A DNA stretch of 64,000 nt from Eurosta solidaginis (GCF_040869045.1 NC_090321.1:33539426-33603425); one strand, 5' to 3'. Counted from the first letter of the stretch, positions 30,101 through 36,956 are shown. A program made the numbers and translations. The notes: generated by a model not told the origin, from the sequence alone.

Positions 30101-30930
30101 GACGGCAATAGAAATTGTCAAACTGGCGGTAGGTAATTCACCACATTACCTATTTGAAGATTAGCAAAGAACGCGTTGCTTTCGTTAAAATGTCAATTTC
30201 ACAAAAAGGTTATTGAAAACGTTAAAAAATAGTACAATTGCGGTTCTTTTATCAAAATAAATTTTTCTAGCGTTGGAATTGACGAATTTCATTCCACATT
30301 TGCCCAATGGTGCCTTACCTACCCCAGATTTGATGATTTACTATTTCGCACTATTCGTTCTGTTGGCGATTCTCTTTACCTTTACGTCTCTGAGTAACCT
30401 CAATATTTTCTTCTAACATTTTTATTTTTCTCTTTCGATCTTTCCCCTCAGAACCATTTTCATTATCCGCTGAAGTTCAACGCTCTCAACTCAATACGGA
30501 ATTATGGTTCCATGCCGGTATTAGTCGTCAGATTTCCGAAAGTATGCTTAAAAATGATGGTGATTTCTTAGTACGTGAATCTCAGGGTAAACATGGTCAA
30601 TACGTACTCACCGGTTTGGAAGTGAAAACACCTAAGCATTTATTACTCATCGATCCGGAAGGTGTAGTGCGTACAAAAGATCGAATTTTTGATAGTATAA
30701 GTCATTTGATAAATTATCATTGGGCTAATGCGTTGCCAATTATTTCGGAAGATTCCGAGTTGGTATTACGCAATCCGATATTGCGACAACAGCAACAGCA
30801 ACAACAACATGCTGCAGCAGCGCATCATCATCATCACTTGTCGTCGCAGCAGCAGCAGCAGCAACAACAACAACAACAACAACAGTCTCATCAGCATGCG
30901 CATCACGCGAGGCCAGTGGTGAATTCCTGA
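9046..30930 (+). CDS. Shc: Shc adaptor protein (PTB-CH1-SH2), six coding exons
   Basis: Exons 9046-9150, 17455-17525, 20427-20658, 20730-20881, 29230-29612 and 30452-30930 join in phase to 473 codons plus TGA. Every intron has GT/AG ends, and split codons give plausible residues (Arg59, Lys187, Gln315). Shc couples activated receptor tyrosine kinases to Grb2/Drk-Sos and Ras-MAPK at the plasma membrane. A PTB domain covers about residues 25-187 ('FNVRYTGCVEV', 'FASGGD', 'CYVLEC', 'FMLRFNAIKHFK'). The CH1 linker has the Grb2-site motif Y-Y-N-D (Tyr204-205) and an adaptin-type 'RDVFDMQPF' (about 306-317). The SH2 domain starts at Trp333 and has FLVRES with Arg356. A Gln/His-rich tail follows. 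I see no counterpart of the mammalian YVNV site. Fly Shc is usually shorter (about 400 aa, from memory); the extra length is Gln tracts. Introns 1 and 4 are swollen by transposons. Confidence 0.95.
9491..9511. repeat. (TACA)n microsatellite
   Basis: Five TACA units in tandem in Shc intron 1. Confidence 0.85.
9845..11710. mobile_element. TIR/foldback DNA element with LINE insert, TSD TATA
   Basis: The left arm starts TTAGGGTGGGTCGATTT (9845). The right arm ends ...GTCTAA (11710) and is an inverted copy of about 190 bp sharing 'atcgcgcc', 'tttttcgatagga' and 'ccactacgcatacccaaaaaa'. Both flanks read TATA. The same arms occur singly or in tandem at 44550-45312 and 48880-49150. The centre (10085-11470) is a LINE fragment, not a transposase. 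Confidence 0.75.
10085..11470 (-). pseudogene. Jockey-like LINE RT fragment in Shc intron 1
   Basis: An open minus-strand piece (11387-10941) holds RT fingers/palm: 'KPGKPADIVASYRPISLQPI', 'NYQFGFRRVHGTIEQVHRL' and 'FLDISQAFDRVWHDGL'. The C-terminus lies at 10428-10060 with 'LHRDLKVPTIAEDI', a typical Jockey ending. The endonuclease is absent (5' truncated at about 11470), and the middle (10900-10450) is frameshifted. The plus-strand ORF 10490-10867 is its antisense shadow. Confidence 0.8.
12060..13345 (+). pseudogene. decayed LINE 3' half (RT thumb, RNase H)
   Basis: Successive frames give 'LAKSKLGGITV' (about 12073), 'HWVFAAIVKPILYYAVVVWW' (12210-12270), 'ITGALKTTPT' (about 12325-12355), and then RNase H. 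RNase H begins 'VYTGGSKFTEEVGSAVYC' (12620-12675), where the usual Asp of 'YTDGS' is Gly. 'VQAEIVAAKKTAEILEDAHL' (about 12718-12777) carries the Glu motif. A zinc-finger end 'YECPIF' lies near 13275. A deleted SINE sits at 12357-12482. It is many-times frameshifted and dead. Confidence 0.75.
12357..12482 (-). mobile_element. tRNA-derived SINE, internally deleted copy
   Basis: Only the tail side (AATAAATAAATG..gaagagatttt..cgtcgtgctcc) and the head side (gtgtgacgttaccaccacaccacgg) of the SINE at 667-1031 remain. About 240 bp is missing between them. Confidence 0.75.
13346..14601. other. intron 1 stretch without a gene; 57-bp-period duplicate
   Basis: No gene seen. 'gttgctattatgcgctagat' begins at 13916 and recurs at 13973 as two copies of about 40 bp, 57 bp apart. 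The ORFs here (13216, 14276, 14375) have no recognisable domain. Confidence 0.5.
14617..15365 (-). mobile_element. 5'-truncated PHD/2A-type LINE copy with 15-bp TSD
   Basis: 749 bp nearly identical to the 3' part of the LINE at 40030-44060, including its C-terminal Cys-rich region ('CPACNVSPHDTNHLFNC') and a (CAA)n tail. GTTTGGTTATGGTGT flanks both sides (14602-14616 and 15366-15380), proving target-primed insertion. The 5' junction carries a 20-bp perfect palindrome (15347-15366). Confidence 0.9.
15640..16925. repeat. satellite array, ~147-bp monomers in a ~445-bp trimeric higher-order unit
   Basis: The landmark 'ggcgcacgg' (or variants) recurs at 15761, 15910, 16066, 16211, 16355, 16508, 16653 and 16786, which are spacings of 133-156 bp. 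Monomers fall into three types that repeat in order: 'gttaggtgg', 'gct(a)gggggc' and 'gttagatgg'. Same-type copies are 431-450 bp apart. Minus-strand ORFs in the array (15859, 16145, 16557) are repeat artefacts. Confidence 0.85.
16950..17289. repeat. long hairpin: 144/137-bp arms, 59-bp loop
   Basis: Arm 16950-17093 starts 'aagcacttcctttatataaa' and arm 17153-17289 ends with its complement 'tttatataaaggaagtgctt'. The arms are nearly complementary throughout. It lies in sense orientation in the Shc intron 1 transcript, so it could fold to long dsRNA. Confidence 0.9.
17455..17525 (+). CDS. Shc: Shc exon 2 (residues 36-58 plus part of Arg59)
   Basis: After a pyrimidine tract and 'atag' it encodes Y-T-G-C-V-E-V-K-T-S-M-K, the Shc PTB strand. 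It ends 'gcccg|gtgagt' in phase 2. At 71 bp it is too short to show as a stand-alone ORF. Confidence 0.9.
17526..20426. other. Shc intron 2: mostly unassigned
   Basis: No gene seen. 18555-18640 is a diverged fragment of the CAA-tail repeat ('gtggtcataccaaatcgccc'). 19690-19925 is a minisatellite. The rest shows no convincing family, and ORFs at 17427 (-), 18834, 19924 and 20214 are not supported. Confidence 0.5.
19690..19925. repeat. 69-bp minisatellite, about three units
   Basis: 'gtcattta' followed by 'atactctctcttcgggcg' starts at 19742 and 19811, and a diverged unit starts at 19880, giving a 69-bp period. Because 69 is 23 codons, the minus strand stays open (NDGGSHQ../VVMITPEERVL repeats). 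This looks like a repeat effect or a relic of a repetitive protein, not a gene. Confidence 0.75.
20427..20658 (+). CDS. Shc: Shc exon 3 (PTB core)
   Basis: Begins after 'tttcag', completing Arg59, then E-C-I-N-R-V-C-E-A-A-G. It carries 'NVIINVSSRALDLVNAETGQ' and 'ISFASGGDS', the central strands of the Shc PTB domain. It ends phase 0 at tcg|gtgagt. Confidence 0.93.
20730..20881 (+). CDS. Shc: Shc exon 4 (end of PTB)
   Basis: Follows a 71-bp intron. It encodes 'DTLDFLAYIAKND', 'CYVLECIGGQSEDLI' and the C-terminal PTB helix 'AFMLRFNAIKHF'. It ends phase 2 at aa|gtaagt. Confidence 0.93.
20882..21468. other. Shc intron 4, 5' part without a gene
   Basis: No gene or clear repeat recognised before the LINE poly(T) at 21469. 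Confidence 0.5.
21707..24644 (-). pseudogene. R1-like LINE ORF2 (endonuclease-RT), four lesions
   Basis: Starts at ATG 24644 ('MRVLQLNLNHYEAAQELL'). The AP endonuclease carries 'LLVCGDFNAWSSVWGS' and 'HSDHKAI'. RT has 'SSYRPLCMLDSLGK', 'SQYRFRKSRSTVDAI', 'WDIKNAFNTANW', 'GGVPQGSVLGPAL', 'GYADDIAVVV' and 'SLKYLGVHID'. The C-terminal finger is 'CPMCTTELENAEHVMFHC'. Breaks: a 1-nt frameshift near 24550, stop TAG at about 23951, TGA (probably from CGA) near 23775, and TAG at 22805-22807, where relatives have Trp right after GPAL. ORF1 and ORF2 overlap by ATGA. Confidence 0.85.
24641..24644 (-). promoter_or_regulatory. ATGA stop-start overlap between LINE ORF1 and ORF2
   Basis: ORF1 ends TCA-TGA and ORF2 begins ATG-AGG on the same four bases. 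In the R1-clade element SART1, overlapping stop-start codons drive coupled translation of ORF2, and the same mechanism is plausible here. Confidence 0.7.
24641..26003 (-). pseudogene. R1-like LINE ORF1 (Gag-like, three zinc knuckles), one frameshift
   Basis: Begins MAFNPFVGRKLARPS at 26003. After 'NPLEKK' (about 25745) an A6 run causes a frameshift, and the protein continues 'MTKLGKAIEDLMQFF' to 24641. The C-terminal part has three CCHC knuckles (CYRCWGYGHIAQKC, CRKCGQEGHKAASC, CALCGGQHSAGSFKC), which bind LINE RNA. A basic K-rich middle (KKKSKKKALRARL) precedes them. It is otherwise open over about 450 residues. Confidence 0.85.
26455..27012. mobile_element. TIR element with nested MITE
   Basis: The left end is TTTTCACACAGA (26455-26466) and the right end is TCTGTGTGAAAA (about 26999-27010), with a second copy of the right end at about 26939-26950. 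The 177-bp MITE at 26689-26865 lies within. No ORF. Confidence 0.5.
26689..26865. mobile_element. 177-bp MITE with 21-bp perfect TIR
   Basis: Starts GGCGGAACGATACAAGGTGG and ends in its exact complement CCACCTTGTATCGTTCCGCC. No ORF. The TSD is not obvious. Confidence 0.85.
27030..27370 (+). repeat. CAA-tail family repeat, long copy
   Basis: Contains 'gcgcaatatatagct', 'attgtcaacctcac', 'ggcgaatcctgtttc', 'gttcccgagatggtcgg' and 'aacactccccaaggc'. It shares blocks with 28448-28650, 2190-2410 and 34808-35046. ORFs across it are spurious. Confidence 0.8.
27375..28260 (-). pseudogene. R1-like LINE fragment (RT thumb to C-terminus)
   Basis: Minus frames give 'GNIGRIAESKRKLLLDITISILLYGS' (about 28165-28085), 'ETLRVASTERTTTGTAVQEI' (about 28035-27970) and 'STIPIDLLPLGRRKLMEAKN' (about 27960-27910). 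This is the RT thumb and downstream region seen intact in the 21469-26440 element. It is full of stops. Confidence 0.65.
28448..28650 (+). repeat. CAA-tail family repeat, another copy
   Basis: 'attgtcaacctcacctaccc', 'aatcgttcccgagatgatcgg' and 'gtaacgtaccgcatc' align with 27120-27310 in the same orientation. Confidence 0.75.
28648..28755 (-). pseudogene. PHD/2A-type LINE 3' fragment, diverged
   Basis: 'atcaatatcttctaacggca', 'aggaaacttg' and 'agaggcgttg' match the 3' end of the LINE at 40100-40215. Confidence 0.65.
28756..29229. other. Shc intron 4, 3' end
   Basis: 28760-29030 may be another LINE remnant but is too decayed to assign. The rest is AT-rich intron leading to the 'tttacag' acceptor. 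Confidence 0.4.
29230..29612 (+). CDS. Shc: Shc exon 5 (CH1 linker)
   Basis: Encodes K-N-Q-T-V-S-N-L through 'SKDYYNDLPDKLPP', a Gln-rich tract (about residues 225-250), then 'DVFDM'. Y-Y-N-D corresponds to the Tyr239/240 Grb2 site of mammalian Shc. The 'DVFDM-PF' motif spans the exon 5/6 junction. It ends phase 1 at atgc|gtaagt. Confidence 0.92.
29729..29900. mobile_element. TIR MITE in Shc intron 5
   Basis: 'ccggtttttcattgcgagtt' at the left is answered by 'aactcgcactgaaaaaccgg' at the right. A related right half lies at 38995-39085. The ORF 29695-29880 lies within the MITE and is not a gene. Confidence 0.75.
30066..30392. mobile_element. hAT-type MITE, 327 bp, TSD AGTAACCT
   Basis: 8-bp TSD at 30058-30065 and 30393-30400. 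TIRs are CAGAAACGTAAAG.. and ..CTTTACGTCTCTG-like, extended by 'gagaatcgcca'/'tggcgattctc'. An 8-bp TSD and a CAGAG-type end are hAT hallmarks. Relatives lie at 31140-31260, 37530-37795, 37855-38098, 39115-39430, 48411-48433 and 62075-62345. Confidence 0.88.
30452..30930 (+). CDS. Shc: Shc exon 6 (SH2 domain and Gln/His tail)
   Basis: Starts after 'cccctcag', completing Gln315, then P-F-S-L-S. SH2 runs from W-F-H-A-G (333) through 'GDFLVRES' (Arg356 binds phosphotyrosine), 'GQYVLTGLEV', 'HLLLIDPEGVVRTKD' and 'SHLINYHW' to about residue 425. A low-complexity tail of Gln and His repeats (about 425-473) ends in TGA. The tail is CAG/CAA-rich and likely length-variable. Confidence 0.95.
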
Positions 30931-31139
30931 TGAGCCTACGGTCAGTTTGCAGATTAGAAGTTAGTGAAATATTGAGATTTTTTCTATTTAACATAAAGCA
31001 GCAAGCAGTTAAGTAATTTATAATGTAAGTAAACTGCACGTACTTGTACATATATACATATATATATACATTTATTAGTAAAGTAGCGGAAGTGAAAAAA
31101 GTGGTCTAAATCAGAATGTCGATACACAGAGAAGGAACA

Positions 31140-31260
31140 ACGACGAATTTCAGCAGATACGTAAAGGTATAGCTTTACGTTTCAGGCTATACGTTCTCTG
31201 AACTTCAGTGTGAATTGTCAAAAGTTGCAAATTCGCGGGTAAGGAATTCACCATCGGCTG
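31140..31260. mobile_element. hAT-MITE fragment in the Shc 3' region
   Basis: 'gatacgtaaaggtatagctt' near 31160 and 'aattcaccatcggctg' near 31245 resemble parts of the 30066-30392 family. It is diverged and incomplete. Confidence 0.4.
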
Positions 31261-31296
31261 TCTGGGTGAACAGAATTTGAAATATTAAGTTAACAG

Positions 31297-31335
31297 AATA
31301 AAGTGTGTTGATTGATCATAAATTTCTGCAATAAA
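31297..31335 (+). terminator. candidate Shc polyadenylation signals
   Basis: AATAAA at 31297-31302 and 31330-31335, about 370-400 bp after the stop. A hAT-MITE-like fragment (about 31140-31260) lies between stop and signals, so it may be part of the 3' UTR. Confidence 0.55.
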
Positions 31336-31439
31336 TCTGTATCGATGCTGCCTGCAATCAAAGAAGTTCAAATTGAAAGAAGTTAAAATTCTGAGTCGGC
31401 TCAATGGAGGCCAAAATTTTGGGATTAGTACCAAACAAA

Positions 31440-33225
31440 CTCATTTCTGCAAACATTTTTATACCCGCATATACAGAGTGGCTTATTAATTGGACGACTC
31501 TGGTTACAAATTAACCCGGCTCAACATGAGCGTCGGTTAAACTATAAAATATTTTTTTGTCTATATTGTAAAACTCTTTTTCAATATCGTGCCTTACTAT
31601 GCCATCAACAGAGCCTATTTCTGTATTACTTAAAAAGTTATTTCAGACCGCTTTGATCCAATGGCAGTAATCAAACATAAAATGTATTACTTTGCCTTTG
31701 TAAATTAAATACGTGTTTTTTTTTTGTCGATGTTAAGGGTTGTTTATGCTGCTGTGTTCCCCGAGCCTAGATCGCACAAGGCTGCTTTCACGGTTAGCCC
31801 AATGCTTTGTGCGATATCTATATTTTTATACAGTAACTCGCTTTTTGCTTTTGACTGGCCGATGTTTTTGTTGGATAGTACGATAGTATGTACTTCCACT
31901 TAACCGTTATGCCCTTTACTATAAAAATAGGCACTTGTCGGCTACAACTGGTGCTCTGCTATCGACACCATAATCAACAAAACCATCAATAACGTCGATA
32001 GTATTGTTATATTGCAGGTCCTTTTTTAATGCGATTTCGTTCCACATTATTGCACAAAGCCGCTCACTTTCTGAAATTTTTTGTAGTATTAATTTCAAAT
32101 TATCGATAACTTTCGGATCGATGCCAGGGCGAACGGAGCTCAGTAGTTTCATCTAAAGGCTTCGTTTCCTCAAAACCGGTGCCGCTATTTAGCAGCCGTT
32201 ACGTAGCGGTAGAGTATGTTGTCAAAAGTGTTGCAGTGTAAAAGTAATTATGTGTAAACTAAGAAGACGGTGAAGTTCACCGTAACGTAATATAGCATAG
32301 GGCATAAAATATTACGGCCGTCATGACGGTAGAAACTCGTTCATCACCGTTTTTCGCCACCGCTATTGTCAAAGCGGTGAACATTTTGTCAAATATTTAT
32401 AAAATAAACAATATTTTTGAATTTTAATTTTTTTGAATGTGTTATTTTTATATGTGCAGTTAAAAAATAAGAGGAAAAACTAAAAAAAGGAAAAAGTAAA
32501 ATAAAATTTTGTAGATCGTCTGTCGTAAGTGTTCATAGTTTCCAACAAAGCGGTGCCGCTGAAAACGGTGAGTATACCGGGCGTTCTTTTGCGGTCGTAA
32601 TAAAGCGGCACCGCTTTCCGAGGAAACCACACTTTAACCCTTTCCAACTATAGCGTACGTCCAAACGTCGCTTCTCTCCAAGATCGGAGACTAGCTCGAA
32701 TTCCTATAATTTCATTTCGCCTGGTGCCTTAAACGAACGTTTGACTGGTGGCACTATCAAATTGTTTGACGAATCACTTTCATAATTTAATACTATAGGC
32801 GGCTTAACAATATTTTCTTTTAACAGTGGAGGATTTTCAACGATTTGCTCTCTTTCTGTATTACAAGTTTTGACGGCTGACTCTTGGCCCTGGTGTTAAA
32901 TTTAGGGTTACAGCAGGAGTTTCAGCGGGTGTCACATTTTGAGTGGAGAAGGTTTGTTCTGTTGGTTGTGGTGCTAAAAGCGATGTTGGGAAAGCTCCGT
33001 TAAGCAATCGCTTTGTGGAAATATATTTACCGGCGAAGTGATGTTGGCAAATATATGTCTTAATGTCTACGTCAGACAGCTTTAATCCACATACATATGA
33101 CGGGCTACTTCTGTTTTCGGGAACTCGGAAGTAATATGGCGCTTATCTGGCCTATATCCCATACAACAAGCCCTACGCTCTGACATCTGCTCAATGTATT
33201 TGTACGGCGGCTCTCCATCATGACC
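31440..33225 (-). pseudogene. P-element/THAP9-like transposase, decayed
   Basis: Minus strand. 33200-33000 reads like a THAP zinc domain (CCMGYRPDKRH, FPKTE, Y-I-C-Q-H-H-F, RLLNGAFPTSL). The ORF 32152-31919 (MKLLSSVRPGIDPKVIDNLK, ERLCAIMWNEIALKKDLQYN, DGFVDYG) matches the start of the RNase-H-like catalytic domain of P-type transposases. Downstream frames continue with 'KWK..SYYPTKTSASQKQK' and an 'AALCD' block. Stops and frameshifts are frequent. Relatives usually have Asp where 'MWNEI' has Asn (from memory). A TIR MITE (32155-32635) splits the THAP part from the catalytic part. Confidence 0.65.
32155..32635. mobile_element. TIR DNA element inside the P-like transposon
   Basis: The left arm 'gtttcctcaaaaccggtgcc' and right arm 'aaagcggcaccgctttccga' plus 'ggaaac' are inverted partners (GTTTCCTCxxAAxCGGTGCCGCT). 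No ORF, and the interior is AT-rich. Confidence 0.65.
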
Positions 33226-33544
33226 CTAAAATTGCAAAAATTACCTCTTACTAAGTGAAATAATAAATAAAATTTAATTAAACAAAATAAAAATATCCAA
33301 TAAAATAATTCAAAAGAAAATTTGTTATATTAAATAAAATAAAATTTAATTAACATCGATATTTTGATTTTGAATCTGCGAGTTATCCTTTAATTATAGA
33401 AAGGGTGTAAATATGTTTGTTATACATACAATCAAATAATATTTTTTGTTTAGTATTGGACAAATTGTAGCAAAAACTAACCACTTACAAACACAGCAAA
33501 ATTTTGTGCAATGCCGTCCTTAGCAAAAAGTCAGTAAATACATG
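33226..33544. other. AT-rich stretch, nothing recognised
   Basis: Low-complexity AT-rich sequence between the P-like remnant and the PLE. No gene seen. Confidence 0.5.
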
Positions 33545-33593
33545 ATGTATATTGGAACGATTTTCCGTCATACCTTGTCAAATTTGGTTTTGA

Positions 33594-33630
33594 GACAAAC
33601 CGGTTTCGGCGTTGTGCCATCATCAGTGTC
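33594..33630 (-). ncRNA. hammerhead-like motif, PLE-1 3' terminal repeat
   Basis: Minus strand: GACA, CTGATGA, GGC/ACAAC/GCC stem II, GAAA, ACCGGT palindrome, TGTC. GACA pairs with TGTC as stem I. One extra U precedes stem II. Matching copies are at 36634-36670 and 1997-2034. Confidence 0.6.
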
Positions 33631-33770
33631 GATTTTCGTTCCGATCTGTTGTTTTCGTTTGTCTTGTATTTATAGTTCGTAGGTACATGAGCAGGTATTG
33701 TCAAATTGATGCTTGTGTATATTTAGTTATGTGTATGTGCTGTGTGTTCATACAGAACCGAGGGTTGTTT

Positions 33771-34574
33771 TTACTGATCGATTTGTGTGGCTGACTGGGG
33801 CAGGTAAAAATCCGTAAGTTTAGTCGATTGACCTTCTTTGTGGGTTTGTTGTTTTGATGCGTTAATTGTTTTGTGTTTATTTGTTGTTGTGTGTTTGTCT
33901 ATTGTACCTGTGTGATTACTTTGTTTCTTGTAAGCAAGTTTTAAAGGTTCGAATATTGTGTCAGAAATTGTGTTTATCTGTTCGTTTATACTACCGTCGA
34001 ATGTTTTCTGTTTGTAGATTTCAATATTTTCGAGTACGTTGAGACGTCGGCTCTTTGCTTGTATGTGAAGAACCCTAAATGTTTTATTGAGGTTTGCTGG
34101 GGAACATTCATTCTCGACCATGTGATTTGCGAAGTTAGACTCGGGTATAATGTTTGGATTCCGTATTTTTTTGTTGTAATCTCTAATATGTTCTCTAAAC
34201 CTCGTTCTTATTTGCCGTCCTGTTTGTCCTATGTAACTATGTTGGCATCCGCAGGTAAGCTTGTATACGCCGTGGCTGCTAAACGGATCGTCTGAGTTAG
34301 TGTGAGTTCTTAGTTTTCGCCCTAGATTGTTCGATGTTTTGAATGCTGTGTTAATGTTGTATTTTTTAAAGAAGTTTGCCAATTTATATGTTGCTTTTCC
34401 AGTATATGTCATAGTCGTCCAGCTATTATTTTCCTTTTCATTATTTCTTTTTGGTTCTCCATTTGTCCTTCTGAGCTTATCTACTAGTGCTTTTTTATCC
34501 GTTGTTTGCAGCGATATTATATATGACTTCAAGTTCTTTCTTATATGCCTCTTGTGTAAGAGGTGTTCTTCCAA
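33771..34574 (-). pseudogene. PLE-1 GIY-YIG endonuclease part
   Basis: Open 267-residue frame. It contains 'GVYKLTCGCQHSYIGQTGRQ' and 'RFREHIRDYNKK', the GIY-YIG core with Cys/His ligands typical of Penelope, and ends 'FYLPQSATQIDQ'. The nuclease nicks DNA to prime reverse transcription. It is continuous with the RT frame at 34917-34495 apart from a frameshift. Confidence 0.85.
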
Positions 34575-34807
34575 GTCTATGTACCAAGTGCCTTAATGCT
34601 GCATTTTTATGCTGTTGGGGGTGATTTGAGGTATTATATATTATTGTGTCGGTGGACGTTGGCTTTCTATATATGTCATAATTAAATCTTTTGGCTTTAT
34701 CAATATTTATCCTAAGGTCTAGATATTTGATTCCTCCGTCTTTTTCGGTTTCCATTGTAAATTTTATATATCTGTGCTGCTTGTTGAGATACCCCAGTAC
34801 AAGCTCT

Positions 34808-35046
34808 TGTTGTTGTTGTAGCGATAAGGTTGCTCCCCGAAGACTTTGGGGAGTGTTATCGATCTGATAGTCCTTTGCCGGATACAGATACGGTACGCTC
34901 CGGTACCATAGCACCATTAAGGCGCTATATATTGCGCTGGCAACCTGAAGGGTTGCGCTATACAGCCCCTTGAATCTGGTATTTTAGTCGCCTCTTACGA
35001 CAGGCATACCTACCGCGGGTATATTCTGATCCCCTAACCCGCTGGG
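34808..35046 (-). mobile_element. CAA-tail repeat inserted in PLE-1 RT
   Basis: On the minus strand it starts 'ccccagcgggttaggggatc' and ends '..cgctacaacaacaaca'. The PLE frame reads YVDDIICVLTTNN on one side and 'LVLGYLNKQHRY' on the other. At the 5' side an 18-bp stretch (gttttaactactaataac) is present twice in tandem. It is a short internally deleted form of the repeat at 27030-27370. Confidence 0.8.
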
Positions 35047-36277
35047 GTTATTAGTAGTTAAAACGTTATTAGTAGTTAAAACGCATATTATGTCATCCAC
35101 GTATCTAGCATAAAATGACACGCCTAATTTAGACTTCATCTCCCGTATGTACTTTTCTTCCAGATTTAGCATGAACACTTCCATAAGAACTGCTGATGTG
35201 GGGCTTCCCATTCTAAGACCGTTTGTTTCTCTATATATTTGATTGTTGAATTGAAAATAGTTTTGACGTAAAGTGGTTCTTAGCGTATTTGTCATTTGCA
35301 TACTTTTCACTTTGTTTTTGTATTATGAACTATTGTTGAGCTAACTATGTATGTCCAAAGTCTCCGATAGTGGTTTTGATGTCAAAAGATACGAATTTGC
35401 TGTTCTTTGTTAGCTCTACGGTCTCAAGTTTCTCTACTAGCTCTGTTGTGTTAGCTATTGCATATTCGTTCCTTAGCTCCAGAGTATCTTTCAATATCGT
35501 TTTTAAATATTTGGACAGTTTGTAACATGGTGCCGATTTAAAATTAATGATTGGCCTCATTGGCGTGTCCGGCTTGTGGATTTTTGGTAGCGCAATCAGT
35601 GGAGGAGCCGAAGGGTACATTTGGACCAATCTATGTGCCATGTTAGAATCTACTATATTTGTTGCATTTTTTATAGCAACTTTGATTTGTTTTTGGTATT
35701 CATCTGTGGGATCCTCTCTTATTCTACGACATTTCATTTCCTTTATGAGATCTTCGGTTTTGGATATATATTTCTCCTTTTCGATTAGCACAGTGGTGTT
35801 TCCTTTGTCCGCTTTCGTTGTGGCAATATTGTTTTTTCCTAGTTTATGCCGTAGATTTTTTATTGTTTTCTCCTCTGTATTAGATTTTTGTCCTTCCTGT
35901 GCTTTCACCTTTTTTATGATTTCCCTGCACATGTGTCTTGCGAACTCCTGTTCGTCCTGTGGTATCAATGATATTGCGATCTCCGCATCCACAATCGCCT
36001 GCTCCGTTTTTGTGCTTCAGGCCCTTTTCGAGAAGTTGTACCTCTTCCTTGGTAACTCTTGTGAGGTTAACGAACTTGTCATGAGTTGCATCAAAAAACT
36101 GGTGAGTTTTTTGGTTTTGATGGTAACTCGTCGTCCTGCCAGCTTGTCCAATTTCCGGTTCAGCGACCTGTATTTTTGTTATAGTTCCTGATCGACCTCT
36201 GTCTAATGCGGTCGAAGCATTCCATTAATGCAGTCGTAGGTAGTTGTTCAGCCAATCTTAAATGGATAGATAATAAC
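34984..36277 (-). pseudogene. PLE-1 reverse-transcriptase part
   Basis: Frames 35992-35345 and 35310-34984 hold RT motifs 1-5, up to Y-V-D-D at about 35100-35090. A frameshift near 35345-35310 and loss of a few bases separate 'SFDIKTTIGDFGHT' from the next block. The upstream frame 36741-36277 reads out of the 5' terminal repeat. Confidence 0.8.
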
Positions 36278-36633
36278 TAGGCATTTATCTCATCCTTCTT
36301 GGAGTATAAGCTTTCCAACTCATATTTTAAAAAATCCTTTTCCACTTTTCTAACTGTTTTCCTGCTAGATTTGGTATTTGCCATTATTGTTATTTTAGCG
36401 AATTTTGGAGTAACATTCAATTCCAGGCATTGTTTGTTGAACCAAATGCTCGCCTTTGCTTTATATATTTTCAGTAGGCGTCGCTTGTAAATTGTTAGTA
36501 GTCCGTTCGCGTTCAAGTTAAATGCCTGACAAGCAATAACTGACTTATTTTGTTTTGTTGATTTTCCGACAGGGTGGATAAATGATGTATATTGGAACGA
36601 TTTTCCGTCATCCCTTGTCAAATTTGGTTTTGA

Positions 36634-36670
36634 GACAAACCGGTTTCGGCGTTGTGCCATCATCAGTGTC
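36634..36670 (-). ncRNA. hammerhead-like motif overlapping the PLE-1 start codon region
   Basis: Same elements as at 33594-33630. Here the core CTG-ATG-ATG-GC is in frame with the PLE ORF (..L-M-M-A-Q-R-R-N-R..), so the ribozyme core and the likely start codon coincide. Confidence 0.6.
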
Positions 36671-36956
36671 GATTTTCGTTCTGATCTGTTGTTTGTCTTG
36701 TATTTATAGTTCGTAGGTACATGATACAGTATAAACTTCACTTAAGATGATGAAAACTTTTGGGATTATAATTTTTCCATTAACTAAAGAAACCCTTATC
36801 ACGGCGTTGTGCCATCATCAGTGTCGATTTTCGTTCTGATCTGTTGTTTGTCTTGTATTTATAGTTCGTAGGTACATGATACAGTATAAACTTCACTTAA
36901 GATGATGGAAACTTTTGCGATTATAATTTTTCCATTAACTAAAGAAACCCTTATTT
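36647..36956. repeat. 155-bp tandem duplication across the PLE-1 5' junction
   Basis: 36647-36801 and 36802-36956 are nearly identical. Each contains 'cggcgttgtgccatcatcag' and the flanking 'cacttaagatgatg..aactaaagaaacccttat'. The second copy holds half of the hammerhead but lacks GAAA. It looks like a tandem PLE insertion collapsed to its junction. Confidence 0.75.

Larger units (their letters stand above)
33545..36745 (-). mobile_element. Penelope-like element (family 1), broken, both pseudo-LTRs present
   Basis: Minus orientation. The 5' terminal repeat lies at about 36590-36745 and the 3' one at 33545-33735. They share 'gaacgattttccgtcat' and 'aaaccggtttcggcgttgtg'. The body encodes RT ('TTKADKGNTTVLIEKEKY', 'LPKIHKPDTPMRPIINFKS', 'FVSFDIKT', 'RMGSPTSAVLMEVFM', 'ARYVDDIICVL', 'DLRINIDKAKRFNYD') and a C-terminal GIY-YIG nuclease ('GVYKLTCGCQHSYIGQTGRQIRTRFREHI'). 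The ORF is cut by frameshifts at about 36277 and 35345 and by an inserted CAA-tail repeat at 34808-35046. Confidence 0.88.

Noticed and set aside
36802..36840. Fourth PLE-1 hammerhead copy
   Set aside because: The tandem duplicate keeps CTGATGA and stem II but breaks off before GAAA.
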